Positions 12,191-23,280 of a stretch of DNA of 64,000 nt are shown here, one piece after another. A program made the translations under genes and the position numbers. Source of the DNA: Antedon mediterranea (lineage: Eukaryota > Echinodermata > Crinoidea > Comatulida > Antedonidae); the NCBI RefSeq assembly GCF_964355755.1, contig NC_092672.1:31616501-31680500 (forward strand). The letters run 5' to 3'. Position 1 is the first letter of the stretch; each line of letters starts with the position of its first letter. Below the pieces are notes generated by a model. That model searched no databases. It saw nothing but the letters and a program-made list of their open reading frames with translations, and was not told the origin of the DNA.

Positions 12191-12257
12191 AATGATTTTC
12201 AATGGGGGGAGCACTGCTACATCAAACTCTTGGCCCGAAAAAGCAACATTTCAAGAC

Positions 12258-12540
12258 ATTTATTATGTACCATGTATGTTTGTTACGTTTTGTGAAGGCA
12301 AAGTAAACTCTTGTATTTAATGGCTATAATTATGGGCCGTAAGTAAATTTGATTTAGGAAAAGGTGTTGGTCTTAAAAATCATCACATCACAGTTGGAGT
12401 AGTATGTCAAGAAATGAAAAAAACATTCCATCAGAGCTATTATGGAGAAAGGTCAATGGAGACTTTCTGTGAGAAAGTTGCAAAAAGCAAAATGTAAGTT
12501 AAAAAAATCTATTTCCTCAAAATGCTGCAAAATGTCATTT
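12258..12540 (+). repeat. Ancient duplication, copy A (partner 13988-14305)
   Basis: The words 'accatgtat.tt.ttacgtt.tgtgaaggcaaag', 'ataattatgggc', 'aaaaatcatcacatca', 'ggtcaatggagact' and 'aagttgcaaaaagcaaaatgt' occur in the same order here and at 13988-14305. Both can be read as short peptides containing QWRL, but the frames break. It could be part of an unrecognised transposon; function unknown. Confidence 0.6.
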
Positions 12541-13987
12541 CGTGAGTCTTTATTACCATGTATAGCAGTGGATAGGAAATATTCTTCAACCCACAGACTG
12601 GGGGATGGAAAGTTACAGATGGCATGATGTGTCTATTGGTGACAAATTTACTACCAGCACCATAGAAACTATATTAAAGTTGATTATATGTATACCTGTA
12701 AATAAGGTTGTGGTAAAATAAATTGCATTTGCAGAAAATATGGTTTAAACTGCTGCTCCACTAGTTTTGAAAAATGCCACAGCATCAGCACATGCTCAAT
12801 TCCCCCCCCCCCCCCACCAATAGATTGAGGATGAGATACTGACAAGATGAAAGTGAAATTACCGTATTTATTTGAATAAATACCCTTGGTTGTTGATTGT
12901 TAAGGGAGTGGGGCGTGTAATCGTCGTGGAGAGGCGTTTATTTTCTTGGGTGTAATGTGGTAAAATGTATAATTAAATAAATACACCCTTTAGATATAAA
13001 CAAATACAACACAATTTGATAAATTGTAGATCATGTCATTCAGTGAATTCTATTACAAATAGAGATGTGCTATAATACATTGTATATATAGTACAGGAAA
13101 GATAAGCTCAGAATTAATGAAAGGTTGAAAAAATGGCAACAGAATTGTTTTCACCACAATGCATTTTGATAAGGTCCATATATAAACATACTAAAAGTCT
13201 AGAAAAATCCAGGTAAGGGAAATAGGGTTTTTAACAAAATTGGCCGACAATGTGTAAACAAGGACAAACAAATATAAATAGGCCTATTAGATCTAATTAC
13301 CACTTGATAGCAGTTTTTGCAGTGCTTTTTATGTTTCTTTAGTTTCAAACATTTTAACTGCATTTTATTTTAAGTGCTATTATTTAGAAAATGGCAAAAA
13401 CAATAGAGACATCACGCCATTTAAAGAGTATTTTCTTCCACTGCTGTACCTGGTAATAGACACGCAATGACATTTTGCAACATTTGTTGTTGGGGGAAAG
13501 GATTTTATTTCAGGTGCCGCTTGGCTTTTTCAGGACTAATTTCTCACAGAACCGTTAATAACGTTAGGTTATCCAAATTCCCTCCATACAGTATATAGCT
13601 ATACCAATGAAAATTTCCTTTTTTGGAGAAGTTTAGTTTTACACAGTTTGTAAGCACACCTTTTTCTATACCGGATAGGTGGGATGTAGTATCACATCCC
13701 TGGATTCCATGTAAAAAAGGCCCAAAGGAAATACTTTACATGTATATAATGCATTTACAGTGCTTCCCCCATCGATAACATACAGTGTTATATCAATGAA
13801 TGAAGCAGCCGTGACATTAATAGAGAAGCATTGCACATTGCACAGATACTGTTTAAAAGACGGTATTGATGATTATGAGAGACAGTCATACACATGCATC
13901 ATTTATAGAAATAAAAACTTTGTCCTGCACACCATACATACTTCTAGTCTACTCAGAAACCTTTATATCACTGCCCAGTGCTACATA
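12541..13987. other. Intergenic, no gene seen
   Basis: AT-rich DNA with a poly-C run at about 12783-12796. No coding region with a recognisable domain and no RNA gene were seen. Confidence 0.4.
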
Positions 13988-14305
13988 AAATCATTTATTA
14001 TACCATGTATATTTCTTACGTTATGTGAAGGCAAAGTATGTTTTTGATGAATATAATTATGGGCTGTCAGTAAATTTGGTTTAGGAAAAGTTGTCTTAAA
14101 AATCATCACATCATTCACAGTTGCAGTAATATGCGGTCAAATTGTGTAAACCAAACACTTTCCAAAAGAAAAAAATAATCATTGCATCAGAAGACTTTGG
14201 TATTGGTAGCTATATGGAGGGAAGTCAATGGAGACTATTGTTTTGTGAAAAAGTTGCAAAAAGCAAAATGTCAGTTCAAATAAAATCAAATCTATTCCCT
14301 CAAAA
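13988..14305 (+). repeat. Ancient duplication, copy B (partner 12258-12540)
   Basis: Partner of 12258-12540 with the same ordered words. Distance between copies is about 1.73 kb, with many substitutions and small indels. Confidence 0.6.
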
Positions 14306-14464
14306 TGATTCTAGTGAAATTAGTCTTAAATTACACACAGCATTTAAAACACACACACTTTTTCCGGAGACTAAATCTTATGTAGAAGAATTTTACAGTA
14401 GGCGGAGGTACTTATGCACTCTCGGAGTGGCTTTCTACAGTATTATTCACATATTAACGATAAA

Positions 14465-17110
14465 ATAGCAAGCCTTGAAGAAGAAAATCATGATTTTAGA
14501 AAACAATATTGATGAAGCTGAACAATATTCCAAGCGTAATTGCTTAATTCTTCACGGCGTGAGAGATGATTTAACATAGCTCATTATCAACGATTGTGAC
14601 GCTACAAGTATTGAAATCAATTCCAAGCCAAAGAATATTATTTTTTTCAGTTATTTACCGTCCACCAGATAAAGTCTAAATTGTTTCAATGAACAACTAT
14701 CCTTATTTTTTGATGAGGTAAATAAAGTAATTAAAAGTATTTTTGTTTGTGGAGACCTAAACATTGACTTACTAAAATTTGATGATCATAAACTAACATC
14801 TGACTTTCTTTCTAATATTTATTCAGCTAACATGTTTCCCATTATAGATAAACATACTCGTATAACAAATAACTCATCTACCCTAATTGCTCATATTTAC
14901 TAATCATAGTATTAAGTCCGGAATCCTATTTTGTGATATAACAGATCATCTTCCTTTTTTTTTTTGCATTTCGTCCAAATATAAACCTCTTACGGCTAAC
15001 ATGCCTAAGCATATATATAAAAGATCAATTAATGATAACTCATTAAAAATGAGGACGGTGAATGCGCAGACGGACCGTTACAAGTACTCGTTCTACCCAG
15101 CTGGGATAAGGCATTATAACAAAACATTTGTTAGATAGTCCCCCGTTATATTTATATTTATTTTAGGCAAGCCAAGGTTTATGAGCACTGTAATTTCCAT
15201 TATTATTTTGGACAATAAATGAATCTGTATCTGTATCTGTATCTGTATCTGTATCTGTATCTCTATGAGTTCTTTATTACCATAATTGTAATCTACTGAT
15301 TGGACTGAAGTAACATCTATTAATGATGTAGACAGAGCTTATAATTTATTTCATATTAAGCTCATGTTTTTATATGATAAACATTTTCCGTTGCGTAGGG
15401 AAAAAATGAATATTCGCAAACAAAACAAACCTTTGATCACAGATGGTATAATTAAATCAAACGCAACAAACTCTATAAAATATATGTTTATTCTGGCAAT
15501 AACTCAGACAAACTCAAATATGTAACTTATAGAAACAAATTGACCAATCTAATCCGCGTATCATCTAGAAACTATTTCAGAAACATTAACACTTATGACA
15601 ATGATATCAAGAAAACATGGGAAACCATTAACTCGGTCCTCGGTAAAAATTATAATCGCAGATTTCCGTCTTTTATCATAAACAATAACATCAAAATCAC
15701 TGATCCGCAAAATGTTACTAACGAATACAACATTTTTGTTGTTGAAATTGGCTCTAGAATTTCACAATCAATTAACCCAACTAACTGTACCTTTCTATCA
15801 TGTCTTAGTCATCCAACAAAAACTCAATGTTTCTTGAACCAATCAATGAAATCGAGATCCTTAATATTATAGCGGGCTTTAAAAAAAAAGTTTAGGATCC
15901 GACGATATTCATCCTGATGTTATAAAACATATTCACACTATATTTCAATGCCTCTGACCCATATTTTTTAATATTTCTTTTATTTCTGGACATTTCCCTA
16001 ATGCTCTAAAAATCTCAACAATTGTACAAGTTTACAAGAAAGATGATCCACATGTGATTAACAATTACAGACCCATAGCACTTCTTCCGATATTTTCAAA
16101 AGTTCTTGAAAAGTTGATTTATAGTCGTCTATCTTCTTTCTTTACAAAAAAAAAAAATATTTTGCATGATAACCAATATGGTTTTCGTTCAACACATTCG
16201 AACGATCTTGCTGTCCTACACATGTATGATAAATTAACAACCTCTCTTGCACATGGCAATCATACTATTGGTATATTTCTTGATTTGTCGAAGGCCTTTG
16301 ACACTATTGATCATGATGTATTATTATCAAAATTATACCACTATGGTGTCAGAGCCCTTCCTCTTAACCTTCTGAAATCTTACCTTTCAAATAGATACCA
16401 ATTTACTTATGTTAATTCTTTTAAATCTCATATATTGCCTATTAATTGTGATGTACATCAAGGGTCTATACTCGGCTTTACTTTTACTTTACTTTACTTT
16501 TTGTTATTTATGTTAATGATCTTCCCAATGTCTCAAATTTACTCCAAATCATTTTATTCGCAGATGACAGCAATATTTTCTTTTCTCACAAAAATATAAA
16601 CACTCTTGTTAATACTGTTAATTCTGAACTTGATAGAGTTTATTTATGGTTTAAATCAAACAAATTGTTGTTAAACACATCTAAGACTAACTTCATCTAC
16701 TTTACACAAAATAACAAGCATGATATAATACTTTTCCTTTTGATATTATAATCGTTGAAAACCCAATAAAAAAAGTAAACAATTTAAAATTTCTTAGGGT
16801 TCAAATTGATTCAAAATTGAACTGGCAAACACACATTGCAATTAATAATAAAACAGTGTCTAAAAATGTTGGTGTTTTAAGTAAATTTAAATATATTCTT
16901 CCATAAAATATTTTATTTTTGCTTTACAACACTCTCATTTTACCATACTTAACCTACTGTAATATTGCTTGAGATTCAATTCCTAACAACATTTTGCAGA
17001 CTAATCATTGGAATAGTCCATCAACATCCAAAATTCACTGTCTCTTTAAGCTTCAAAAGAAGGCTCTAAGGATTTGCACTGGAGTACCCCAAGATTCCAT
17101 ACAAGACAAT
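14465..17110 (+). mobile_element. Decayed Jockey-superfamily LINE with nested insertion
   Basis: A LINE remnant in several frames. From 14475 it encodes a short coiled-coil-like end of ORF1. The endonuclease shows a GDLNIDLLKF motif near 14750 and ITDHLPFF near 14940. The linker (WITDGIIKS-like) lies at about 15400-15560. The RT includes NYRPIALLPIFSKVLEKLI (16060-16118), GFRSTHSN, FLDLSKAFDTIDHD (near 16277) and ADDSNIFF (near 16563). The part after the RT includes VNNLKFLRVQIDSKLNW (near 16775) and KLQKKALRICTG (near 17050). GVPQGSILGPL is damaged: bases 16480-16500 are a ctttacttttactttac run. The body is split by another LINE end at about 15048-15262. Confidence 0.85.
15048..15262 (+). 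mobile_element. Nested LINE 3' end with (TCTGTA)n tail
   Basis: Encodes TDRYKYSFYPAGIRHYNK, the C-terminal signature of another Jockey-superfamily ORF2. A short 3' UTR follows ('ggcaagccaag', 'gagcactgtaatttcc', 'ggacaataaatgaatctg') and then six or so TCTGTA units (15227-15262). The same 3' end occurs on the minus strand at about 35795-35935. It interrupts the endonuclease-RT linker of the surrounding element, so it inserted later. Confidence 0.8.
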
Positions 17111-17149
17111 TATTCCATCAGCTAAACACTTTAAACATATTCGTGGGAA

Positions 17150-17220
17150 CCAAGCTTTAGTTGCTCTTACGTGCGTCCTTGCATTACGTCCTAGTGGGAA
17201 CCAAGCTTTATGGCACCATT
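17150..17220 (+). mobile_element. Two solo ends of the 'GTGGGAACCAAGCTTTA' MITE
   Basis: 'cgtgggaaccaagctttag' (17150-17168) and 'agtgggaaccaagctttat' (17193-17211) are direct copies of the terminal sequence of the MITE at about 59455-59637. Confidence 0.65.
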
Positions 17221-17606
17221 TAAATTATTAAGTACGCTAGTATTTCGTCATAATGCTTTATGTATACGTCTCCTTTTTTGCTATACGGTACGTCTTTATT
17301 TTTCCGTTACGTATACGCCATTATTGAGGTAATATACTTCCTATGCTACATAAAACCAATGTCTTTCAACAATGTTCTTTATTTACGTATTATGCTGCTT
17401 TTCTTAAAATATACAGTTGACATAAAAACACCAGTTTAGTCACAGGACGTAGGTTCGTTTTATTGCGTAAAACAAGTTGTTTTTGCGTTGCGTTGCGTAC
17501 GTCATTGTGTGTACTTGTTTTTTTTAAAAGAATACAGCATTTTCATTATGCAAAACATGAAATATAAGTTGTACCAAACTTGTGTCAGGTGGGGACACTA
17601 AGTTTC
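17221..17606. other. 3' flank of receptor copy 2
   Basis: No gene. It contains a run of acgt and gcgttgcg words (about 17275-17510), similar in style to the 3' flanks of copies 1, 3 and 4. Confidence 0.45.
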
Positions 17607-18617
17607 TCACTTGAAACATTGTAGACTGTAGAACTTGAAAAACACGCTTCTGATTTTAAGATTTGTAAGTGCATAAAGGAATGGATTGATGGCAGAGTTA
17701 CTCCACCACAATAGGTTGACAACAAACGACCCAACATTTATAGCTGGTGAGTTGTCATTACTAATTACACTCCAAATAAGCACAATCGAATAAGGAGTCC
17801 AGCAGATGACAAAAGCAGAAACTAGAGCCGCTAGAGTTATTGCCGCTTTTCGATGACTTCTCATCGAAGAGACGGTAGTATCCACGTTTTGTCGGTCAGA
17901 CCTCAAAGATGCATGACCTGTAGTGATTGGTATAAAATTGTTTGCAACCTGGTGTATTGACTGGTTTTGATTTATACGCGTACGATGACGTATCTCTTTG
18001 AATACATAGCTATTCAAATATATTATAATGGTGGACGGCAACAAATTAACGAATATAGCTACCAAAGTGTATGCCAGACTTTTTAACTCTATATCGCAAA
18101 TTACCGAATAATCAATTATTTGTTCACCTCTGAATTTCTCCCAGAATAAAATTGGAATTGCGTAAAATGGTAGGACAGCCGCCCACGAGACAAGAATCAT
18201 AATGGTAACTCGTTTTGTAGTCTGAAATTGAAGGTATTTCAACTTCAGTTTTAGCATCCAATACCGATCCAAACTGATTAAGATAATACCACAAACAGAA
18301 ATACCACATGCCGTGTAGTCAATGATCAACAACATTTTACAGACGCCTTCACCGAATGGCCAATAACCAAACATTAGCCAAAGAGTGTTAAGCGGGAACG
18401 AGAAAGCGCCAATTAAAAAGTCCGCTACAGAAAGATTCAAGATAAACAAATTCGCTGGATTCAAACGAAGCGATTTTTCGGTAATAAAAGCAAGAATGAC
18501 GAGACTGTTTCCGAACACTGTCACTACGGACAACAGCCAGCCTATTACGATTCCGCCAGATACAATCAAGCTATCGTCAGTTTGATTTTCGTCACAATAA
18601 TCGGAGGACGATTCCAT
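17607..18617 (-). CDS. Aminergic (histamine H3-like) 7TM receptor, copy 2
   Basis: A 336-residue intact receptor, clearly paralogous to copy 1 from the MESSS(D)Y start to the CFK end. Landmarks are the NQT sequon at N11, LSVADF in TM2, LIIDYTAC in TM3 (the amine-binding Asp position), SLDRYW, a TM4 Trp, CWTPYSI in TM6 and NSAINPFLYAL in TM7. Differences from copy 1 include a leucine for tryptophan in the CKM(L)L stretch, INLLPSTII changes in TM5, and a longer third loop with a TTVSSMRSHRKAA insert. A lost TM5 proline context could affect folding, but no stop or frameshift is present. The acceptor lies 34 nt before the ATG, as in copy 1. Expected role is an amine-sensing plasma-membrane receptor; the ligand is not deducible from sequence. 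Confidence 0.92.
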   Translation of the reverse strand: MESSSDYCDENQTDDSLIVSGGIVIGWLLSVVTVFGNSLVILAFITEKSLRLNPANLFILNLSVADFLIGAFSFPLNTLWLMFGYWPFGEGVCKMLLIIDYTACGISVCGIILISLDRYWMLKLKLKYLQFQTTKRVTIMILVSWAAVLPFYAIPILFWEKFRGEQIIDYSVICDIELKSLAYTLVAIFVNLLPSTIIIYLNSYVFKEIRHRTRINQNQSIHQVANNFIPITTGHASLRSDRQNVDTTVSSMRSHRKAAITLAALVSAFVICWTPYSIVLIWSVISNDNSPAINVGSFVVNLLWWSNSAINPFLYALTNLKIRSVFFKFYSLQCFK

Positions 18618-18651
18618 GTTGCCGTGAAATTAACTTACACAATCACTGAAA

Positions 18652-19674
18652 CTGAATAAAACAATAGTTTGAGTTAGAACAATTCCATAAACTCCCCTGA
18701 AAAAATATTATGTCGATTATAAACAGTTAAAATTAACCATAAATCCGAAACTTCCAGACAACGGGTTTCCGGTGACTATTTTCCCCGTTAAATTACGGGT
18801 TTAAACGTAAATAATATGTTTTCAATCTAATTTTTTTTGGAATGAATAACTATTATGTGACTAAACAAACAAAGATAAACTCCGATCTGTAAACATTAAA
18901 TCTAGACATTATTATTGGCGTAACATCTTGGGTTGGGCAAGCCTATGAAGAGCTGTTAAGAATACAAAATAGATACAAATAATTACTACAGTTGGTAGTG
19001 ATAAAGCTGCAGATAGTATCATTTCTTTAACTAACATACCTCTATTTTACAATACGTATAATTTGGTTCATATTAAATATTTATTTATATCAATCAATAG
19101 GCTATGTTGACTTCCTTGCTGATAAAATAAACGATACAATACCAGTATAAATGTTCAAGAAGCCTAACAAACTTTACACGGGCAGCTAACTCGCATTTTG
19201 TAAACACAGGTTGATAACGTTTTCTAGTAAAGCCTGTTTGTAAACTGAAGTTTGATAGTAAAGCCTGTTTACACGAGAACAAGGCCATATACATGACTGC
19301 AGTCGTGTGCTTAAGTTAGTGTTTACCGACCAACCGACCGACATACAGTAGTGAGCTATAGAGTCACTTTGCATGCGACAAAAATTGCACTTTGCAAACA
19401 CAAGGTAATCAAGTTTTCTACCCTCAATTTTGATCATGTTTGCGATAATTTTGAATAAAAAATACACAATTAAGGCCAATTTAAACAGACGAGTTGTAAC
19501 GGTAAGCGGAAAAGCGCGTAGCTTGTCCAACGTAAAATATGTATCTCTTCTGATAGATTTTCTGTTAAACCGCTCCATTTGTTGTGTAAATGGTCATAAG
19601 AAATGATATTCTATAGGTTGCGTGTTCCGCTTACCGTTTACCGCTCGTGTGTGTAAACTGGCCTTTATACTTAC
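18652..19674 (-). other. 5'-UTR intron of receptor copy 2
   Basis: Donor GTAACA|GTAAGTATAAAGG (starts 19674) and acceptor ttgttttattcag|TTTCAGTGATTG (ends 18652), 1023 bp. The acceptor side is nearly identical to copy 1. The intron holds a MITE at 19472-19667 whose end lies 7 bp from the donor, and a short piece of another MITE family near 18838-18862 (aactattatgtgact). Confidence 0.75.
19472..19667. mobile_element. MITE with 'AAGGCCAATTTA' termini, in intron next to donor
   Basis: The ends are aaggccaatttaaacagacg (19472-19491) and, inverted, cgtgtgtgtaaactggcctt (19646-19665). Inside are inverted 'aacggtaagcgg' and 'ccgcttaccgtt'. A longer relative is at about 60898-61265. A TA at both borders suggests TA target choice but is not proven. 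Confidence 0.75.
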
Positions 19675-19920
19675 TGTTACTGTGTCTGTATAGTATGATG
19701 TTACCATTCATTAGTCATTTGTGTTCTTATTCACACAGGTTGTTGTCTAATAAATGAATACAAAATGCTTCGTATATGAACTGTATTATACTATTGTTAG
19801 GCCAATCAATGTCCACATAACAAAAATGGGTGTTTACGACGAACCTGACATTTTTGACATAAATCGAGGTAATTATGATGCATTTATACTTGCATCATCG
19901 TCATTAGGATGAGGGCGCAA
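19675..19920 (-). promoter_or_regulatory. Putative 5' exon and promoter block of receptor copy 2
   Basis: It contains, in the same order as copy 1, GAATGGTAACAT near the donor, a 'gtattcattta' stretch, an inverted CCAAT box (ccaat on plus, 19802-19806) and 'gagggcgcaa' (19911-19920). Sequence between these words is diverged. Confidence 0.6.
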
Positions 19921-20395
19921 TACTCAAACTCAATCACACAATTTCAAGGAGTTTCCTCAATTGGGGATACCTAAAAAGATCTTGGTGCACAATATTTTTT
20001 CTTTGGTAACTTGTTGCCGATGTTACAAATGTCGTTCAATTTAATAAACAAACATTTTACACTTCAGTAACTTTTGTTTTCGCGTTTAAAAAATGAATTC
20101 AAAATATAGAAGGACAATATTACCCGAAAGCTAGCTCTGGCTGCTTTAATTTATCAATTTTTGCTTATTAATTATTTTGTATCTTCATTGAGATCCAGCC
20201 ACTTCTACCCACATCATTGTCATTTTTTCAGTAATTTGTTTTTGGATTTTAAAATAAATAAATAAATATGTAATAAAGTACTGACCGCTGTAAATGTACA
20301 TGTTATTGTCACTGGCCAATTTTTAATTTGTATATATTTCATATTTATGTTAATTTTTCATTCATTCATATTACACAAACCAGAAATGGTGTTGG
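19921..20395. other. Intergenic, no gene seen
   Basis: AT-rich. The 20185-20215 stretch ('cattgagatccagccact') resembles 28445-28475 in the intron of receptor copy 4, so some of this is duplicated material. Confidence 0.4.
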
Positions 20396-20409
20396 TAGTC
20401 TATAAGTGC

Positions 20410-20743
20410 TGCTTACCTGGATAAACCCGACAATAGCCCCTTTTCCAATCAATCCTTATACAATGTATAATATATATGAGATCAACTTAGCCTCGGCTAG
20501 CGTCTCAAGGTTCGATTTTCTTCCTCGTTTGTGACGTACGCAACGTTCTCAAACTTCGTGACTTGTCTTCGTGACAGTACGAAAAGAAATGATGACGGTA
20601 ACACGTGGGAGTGGTCCCACAAGAGGGCGCTAGAGCGGATTGTACCATTCTTAATGAGGTGAATTCGGGTAAAATTCTTCTTTTCATAATTGTTTCGCAC
20701 TTGGTGGAAAAGGAGCTATTGTCGGGTTTATCCAGGTAAGCAG
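20410..20743. mobile_element. Inverted-repeat element (about 37-bp arms)
   Basis: The left arm 20410-20446 (from tgcttacctggataaacccg) is repeated inverted at 20706-20743 with about one mismatch. Weaker similarity extends outward on both sides (ctataagt / acttatag). The spacer of about 260 bp has short ORFs without recognisable domains. It fits a non-autonomous DNA transposon. Both arms contain CAG|GTAAGC, a splice-donor consensus. Confidence 0.75.
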
Positions 20744-21233
20744 GCACGTAATAGACTTATAGTTTTCTATTATGTGCCTCTGAGGATTCGAATAAAACAA
20801 TAATAAGATAACAAATTAACAAATAGAAACAAAGTTAGTATTCCAATTCACTGTGTGCATGCATGGGAAGTTTCAACATTCTGTTATTCGACACAGTACA
20901 TTTTGGTGGTTTCTTGGACCCCTCGTGAAACGTCACAAAGTAAACATGAATATTAGTTATATTTAGGAAGTAGTTCGGCTATCTTTCACATGGGGTCCCC
21001 AACTTATGTTCGCCAAAAATTCGCGTCCAGGCCATCACAATTTGAACGCTCTCTCTAAGAAAATGGTTTAGATTTGATAGTAATAATCGAAACTGTTTTG
21101 GTCGACTTAGTATATTTATTTCAACCCACATTTTCAATTTAGATACTCATAATAGAATTGACTTTTCTACAGATTTATGTTAATTATTCGTACAGAAATG
21201 GCCAAAGTTAATTACACTGGAGTTTACATAATT

Positions 21234-21466
21234 GTTGCTATACGTTTACACCATTGTTTCGTTACATTGACGTCATTGTTGCGTTGCACTTAAGTCGTTG
21301 TTGCGTTTACATAATCGTTGCGTTACGTTTACATCATTGTTGCTATACGTTTACACCATTGTTTCGTTACATTTACGTTATTGTTGCGTTGCACTTAAGT
21401 CGTTGTTGCGTTTACATAATCGTTGCGTTACGTTTACGTCATTGTTGCGTTGCGCTTACGTCGTAG
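21234..21466 (+). repeat. Tandem repeat, 105-bp unit built of about 20-bp subunits
   Basis: The segment from gttgctatacgtttacacca at 21234 repeats at 21339. Each unit is itself made of variants of 'ttacgt-catt-gttgcg'. It lies directly downstream of receptor copy 3. An ORF across it is a by-product of the repeat. Confidence 0.85.
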
Positions 21467-21592
21467 TTTAGTTGGGTCATAATGAACTTAAGTGTTTCTA
21501 TAAACCAAAGCATACAACGTGTTGCCAAACTGTACGTCAGTTTAGTAACACGGAAGAAACACAGGATTTCTATACACTTATTATTTTTAAAC

Positions 21593-22593
21593 TTATTTGA
21601 AACATTTAAAACGTAGGAATTTCAAAAACACTTTAATTTTAAGGTTTGTAAGTGCGTAAAGGAACGGATTGATGGCCGAGTTGCTCCAAATGAGATAGTA
21701 GACGACCTCTAAAAGTATGTAATCAGGCGAGTCATCCCCAAAACTCCAAATAAGCACAATGCAATAAGGAGTCCAGCAGACGATAAAAACAGAAACTAAT
21801 ACCGCAAGAGTTACTGCCGCTTTTCGATGTCGTCTCATCGAAGAAATGGTCGCATTTACGTTTTTTCGTTTATACTTTGAACTGATTGATAAATGATTGT
21901 CTGCAACCTGAAGTATTGATTGGTTGTGATTAATACGCGCACGATGACGTATATCTTTATATACGGTGATATTTAAATATATTATAATGGCTAACGGTAT
22001 TAACAACTCAACGAAAACAGTAAACAAATTGTACGCCATACTTTGTCCCGATTCCATGTCGCAATTTTCTGAATAATCTATTATTTTTTTACCCGTCAAG
22101 TTTTCCCAGAATAAAGTTGAAATTGCGAAAATGGTATGATAACAGCCCACGAGACAAGAATCATAACGGTAACTCGTTTTGTAGTCTGAAACTGACGGTA
22201 TTTCAACTTCATATTTAGCATAAAGTACCGATCCAAACTGATTAAAATAATACCACAAACAGAAACAGTACATGCCGTGTAGTCAATGATCAACCACATC
22301 TTACAGACTCCTTCCCCGAATGGCCAATAATCAAACATTAGCCAAAAAGTGTTAAAAGGAAGCGAGAAAGCGCCAACTAAAAAATCCGCTACAGAAAGAT
22401 TCAAGATGAACAAATTTGCTGGATTCGAACGAAGTGATATTTCTGTTGTGAGAGCAAAAATGACTAAACCGTTTCCCAACACGGTTACAATGGACAACAG
22501 CCAGCGTATGACGATTCCGCCGGATACAATCAAAGTATCGTCAGTTTGATTTCCGATGTCATAGTCGGAGGAGGAGGAGGAGGAGGATTCCAT
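21593..22593 (-). pseudogene. Aminergic 7TM receptor copy 3, frameshifted
   Basis: The 5' part (from the ATG at 22593) encodes MESSS, the NQT sequon, LSVADF, LIIDYTAC and SLDRYF, then runs out of frame after the TM4 segment (WAVIIPF). The rest (third loop, CWTPYCI, NSAINPFLYAL, final CFK) continues in another frame to 21593. Paralogues read 'gcgtaaaatgg' where this copy has 'gcgaaaatgg' at about 22125-22133. One T is missing, which explains the shift. All other segments are well preserved, so the loss looks recent, or could be an allele or an assembly error. The exon also differs by a longer run of serines (GGA/GAG repeat on plus) near the start. Closest to copy 4. Confidence 0.88.
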
Positions 22594-22608
22594 ATTGAAA
22601 TACTGAAC

Positions 22609-23154
22609 CTAAAATAAAACAATATAGTTAGAATGATTATATTCTAATATAGATTATATTCAGTTCATATTTTATAGAATTTAGTGACGTCACTATCTAC
22701 AATTTATCAAGCATTTTGATACTGTGTCTACTGTTTATCTTCTTGATTTTAATTGTGTTGTATTTGTTCATAATATCTATGGGTAATTTAATTGATTATA
22801 CATGTTTATAAATATTTCAATCAATCAATTCAATCAATAAAGAACTTTTTAATTTGAAAATAAACATTGAATGTGTTACAATTACACACACAAATAAACG
22901 CCCTTTTCCCCTAAAATCCTTTCTGAAAAAAATAAACGTGTCGAATAAAATTCTCTAAATAATAACATAATTATGAATGATTATAAATAATTTTTTAGTG
23001 ATTTTGAATTTAAATCATACGTATTAAAAAGATCTCGGTGTTGTCAGAAAAATCTGTATATATTTCTATAAATAATAATAAGAATGTCCACAAAATGTTT
23101 CACAATGTATTTGTTATATTGTATTATGAACACTACATAAATAATTATACTTAC
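22609..23154 (-). other. 5'-UTR intron of receptor copy 3
   Basis: Donor TCGACT|GTAAGTATAATT (starts 23154), acceptor ttgttttattttag|GTTCAGTATTTC (ends 22609), 546 bp. The acceptor side matches copy 4 almost exactly, so the gene model survived although the CDS is shifted. Confidence 0.7.
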
Positions 23155-23280
23155 AGTCGAAATATCTAAACTTGTTAGGATCTGGAGTTCTGTCCACACT
23201 GGTTGGTTGCTACGATTCTAAATGAATACAATATGTCGTATGTAGGCCTACAGTACCTAATATATATTGTTAGACCAATT
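23155..23280 (-). promoter_or_regulatory. Putative 5' exon and promoter block of receptor copy 3
   Basis: On the minus strand it carries TTGTATTCATTTAGAATCGTAG, then CAACCAACCAGTGTGGACAG, as a single copy of the unit that is amplified seven-fold at copy 4. An inverted CCAAT box follows (ccaat on plus, 23275-23279). Confidence 0.55.

Noticed and set aside
15540-15872. 110-codon plus-strand ORF as a separate gene
   Set aside because: It is the endonuclease-RT linker of the decayed LINE at 14465-17110.
20497-20747. Two overlapping minus-strand ORFs of 67 and 80 codons
   Set aside because: They lie inside an inverted-repeat element, lack recognisable domains and run into its terminal repeat.
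21254-21466. 70-codon plus-strand ORF rich in His, Leu and Cys
   Set aside because: It is the translation of a 105-bp tandem repeat.
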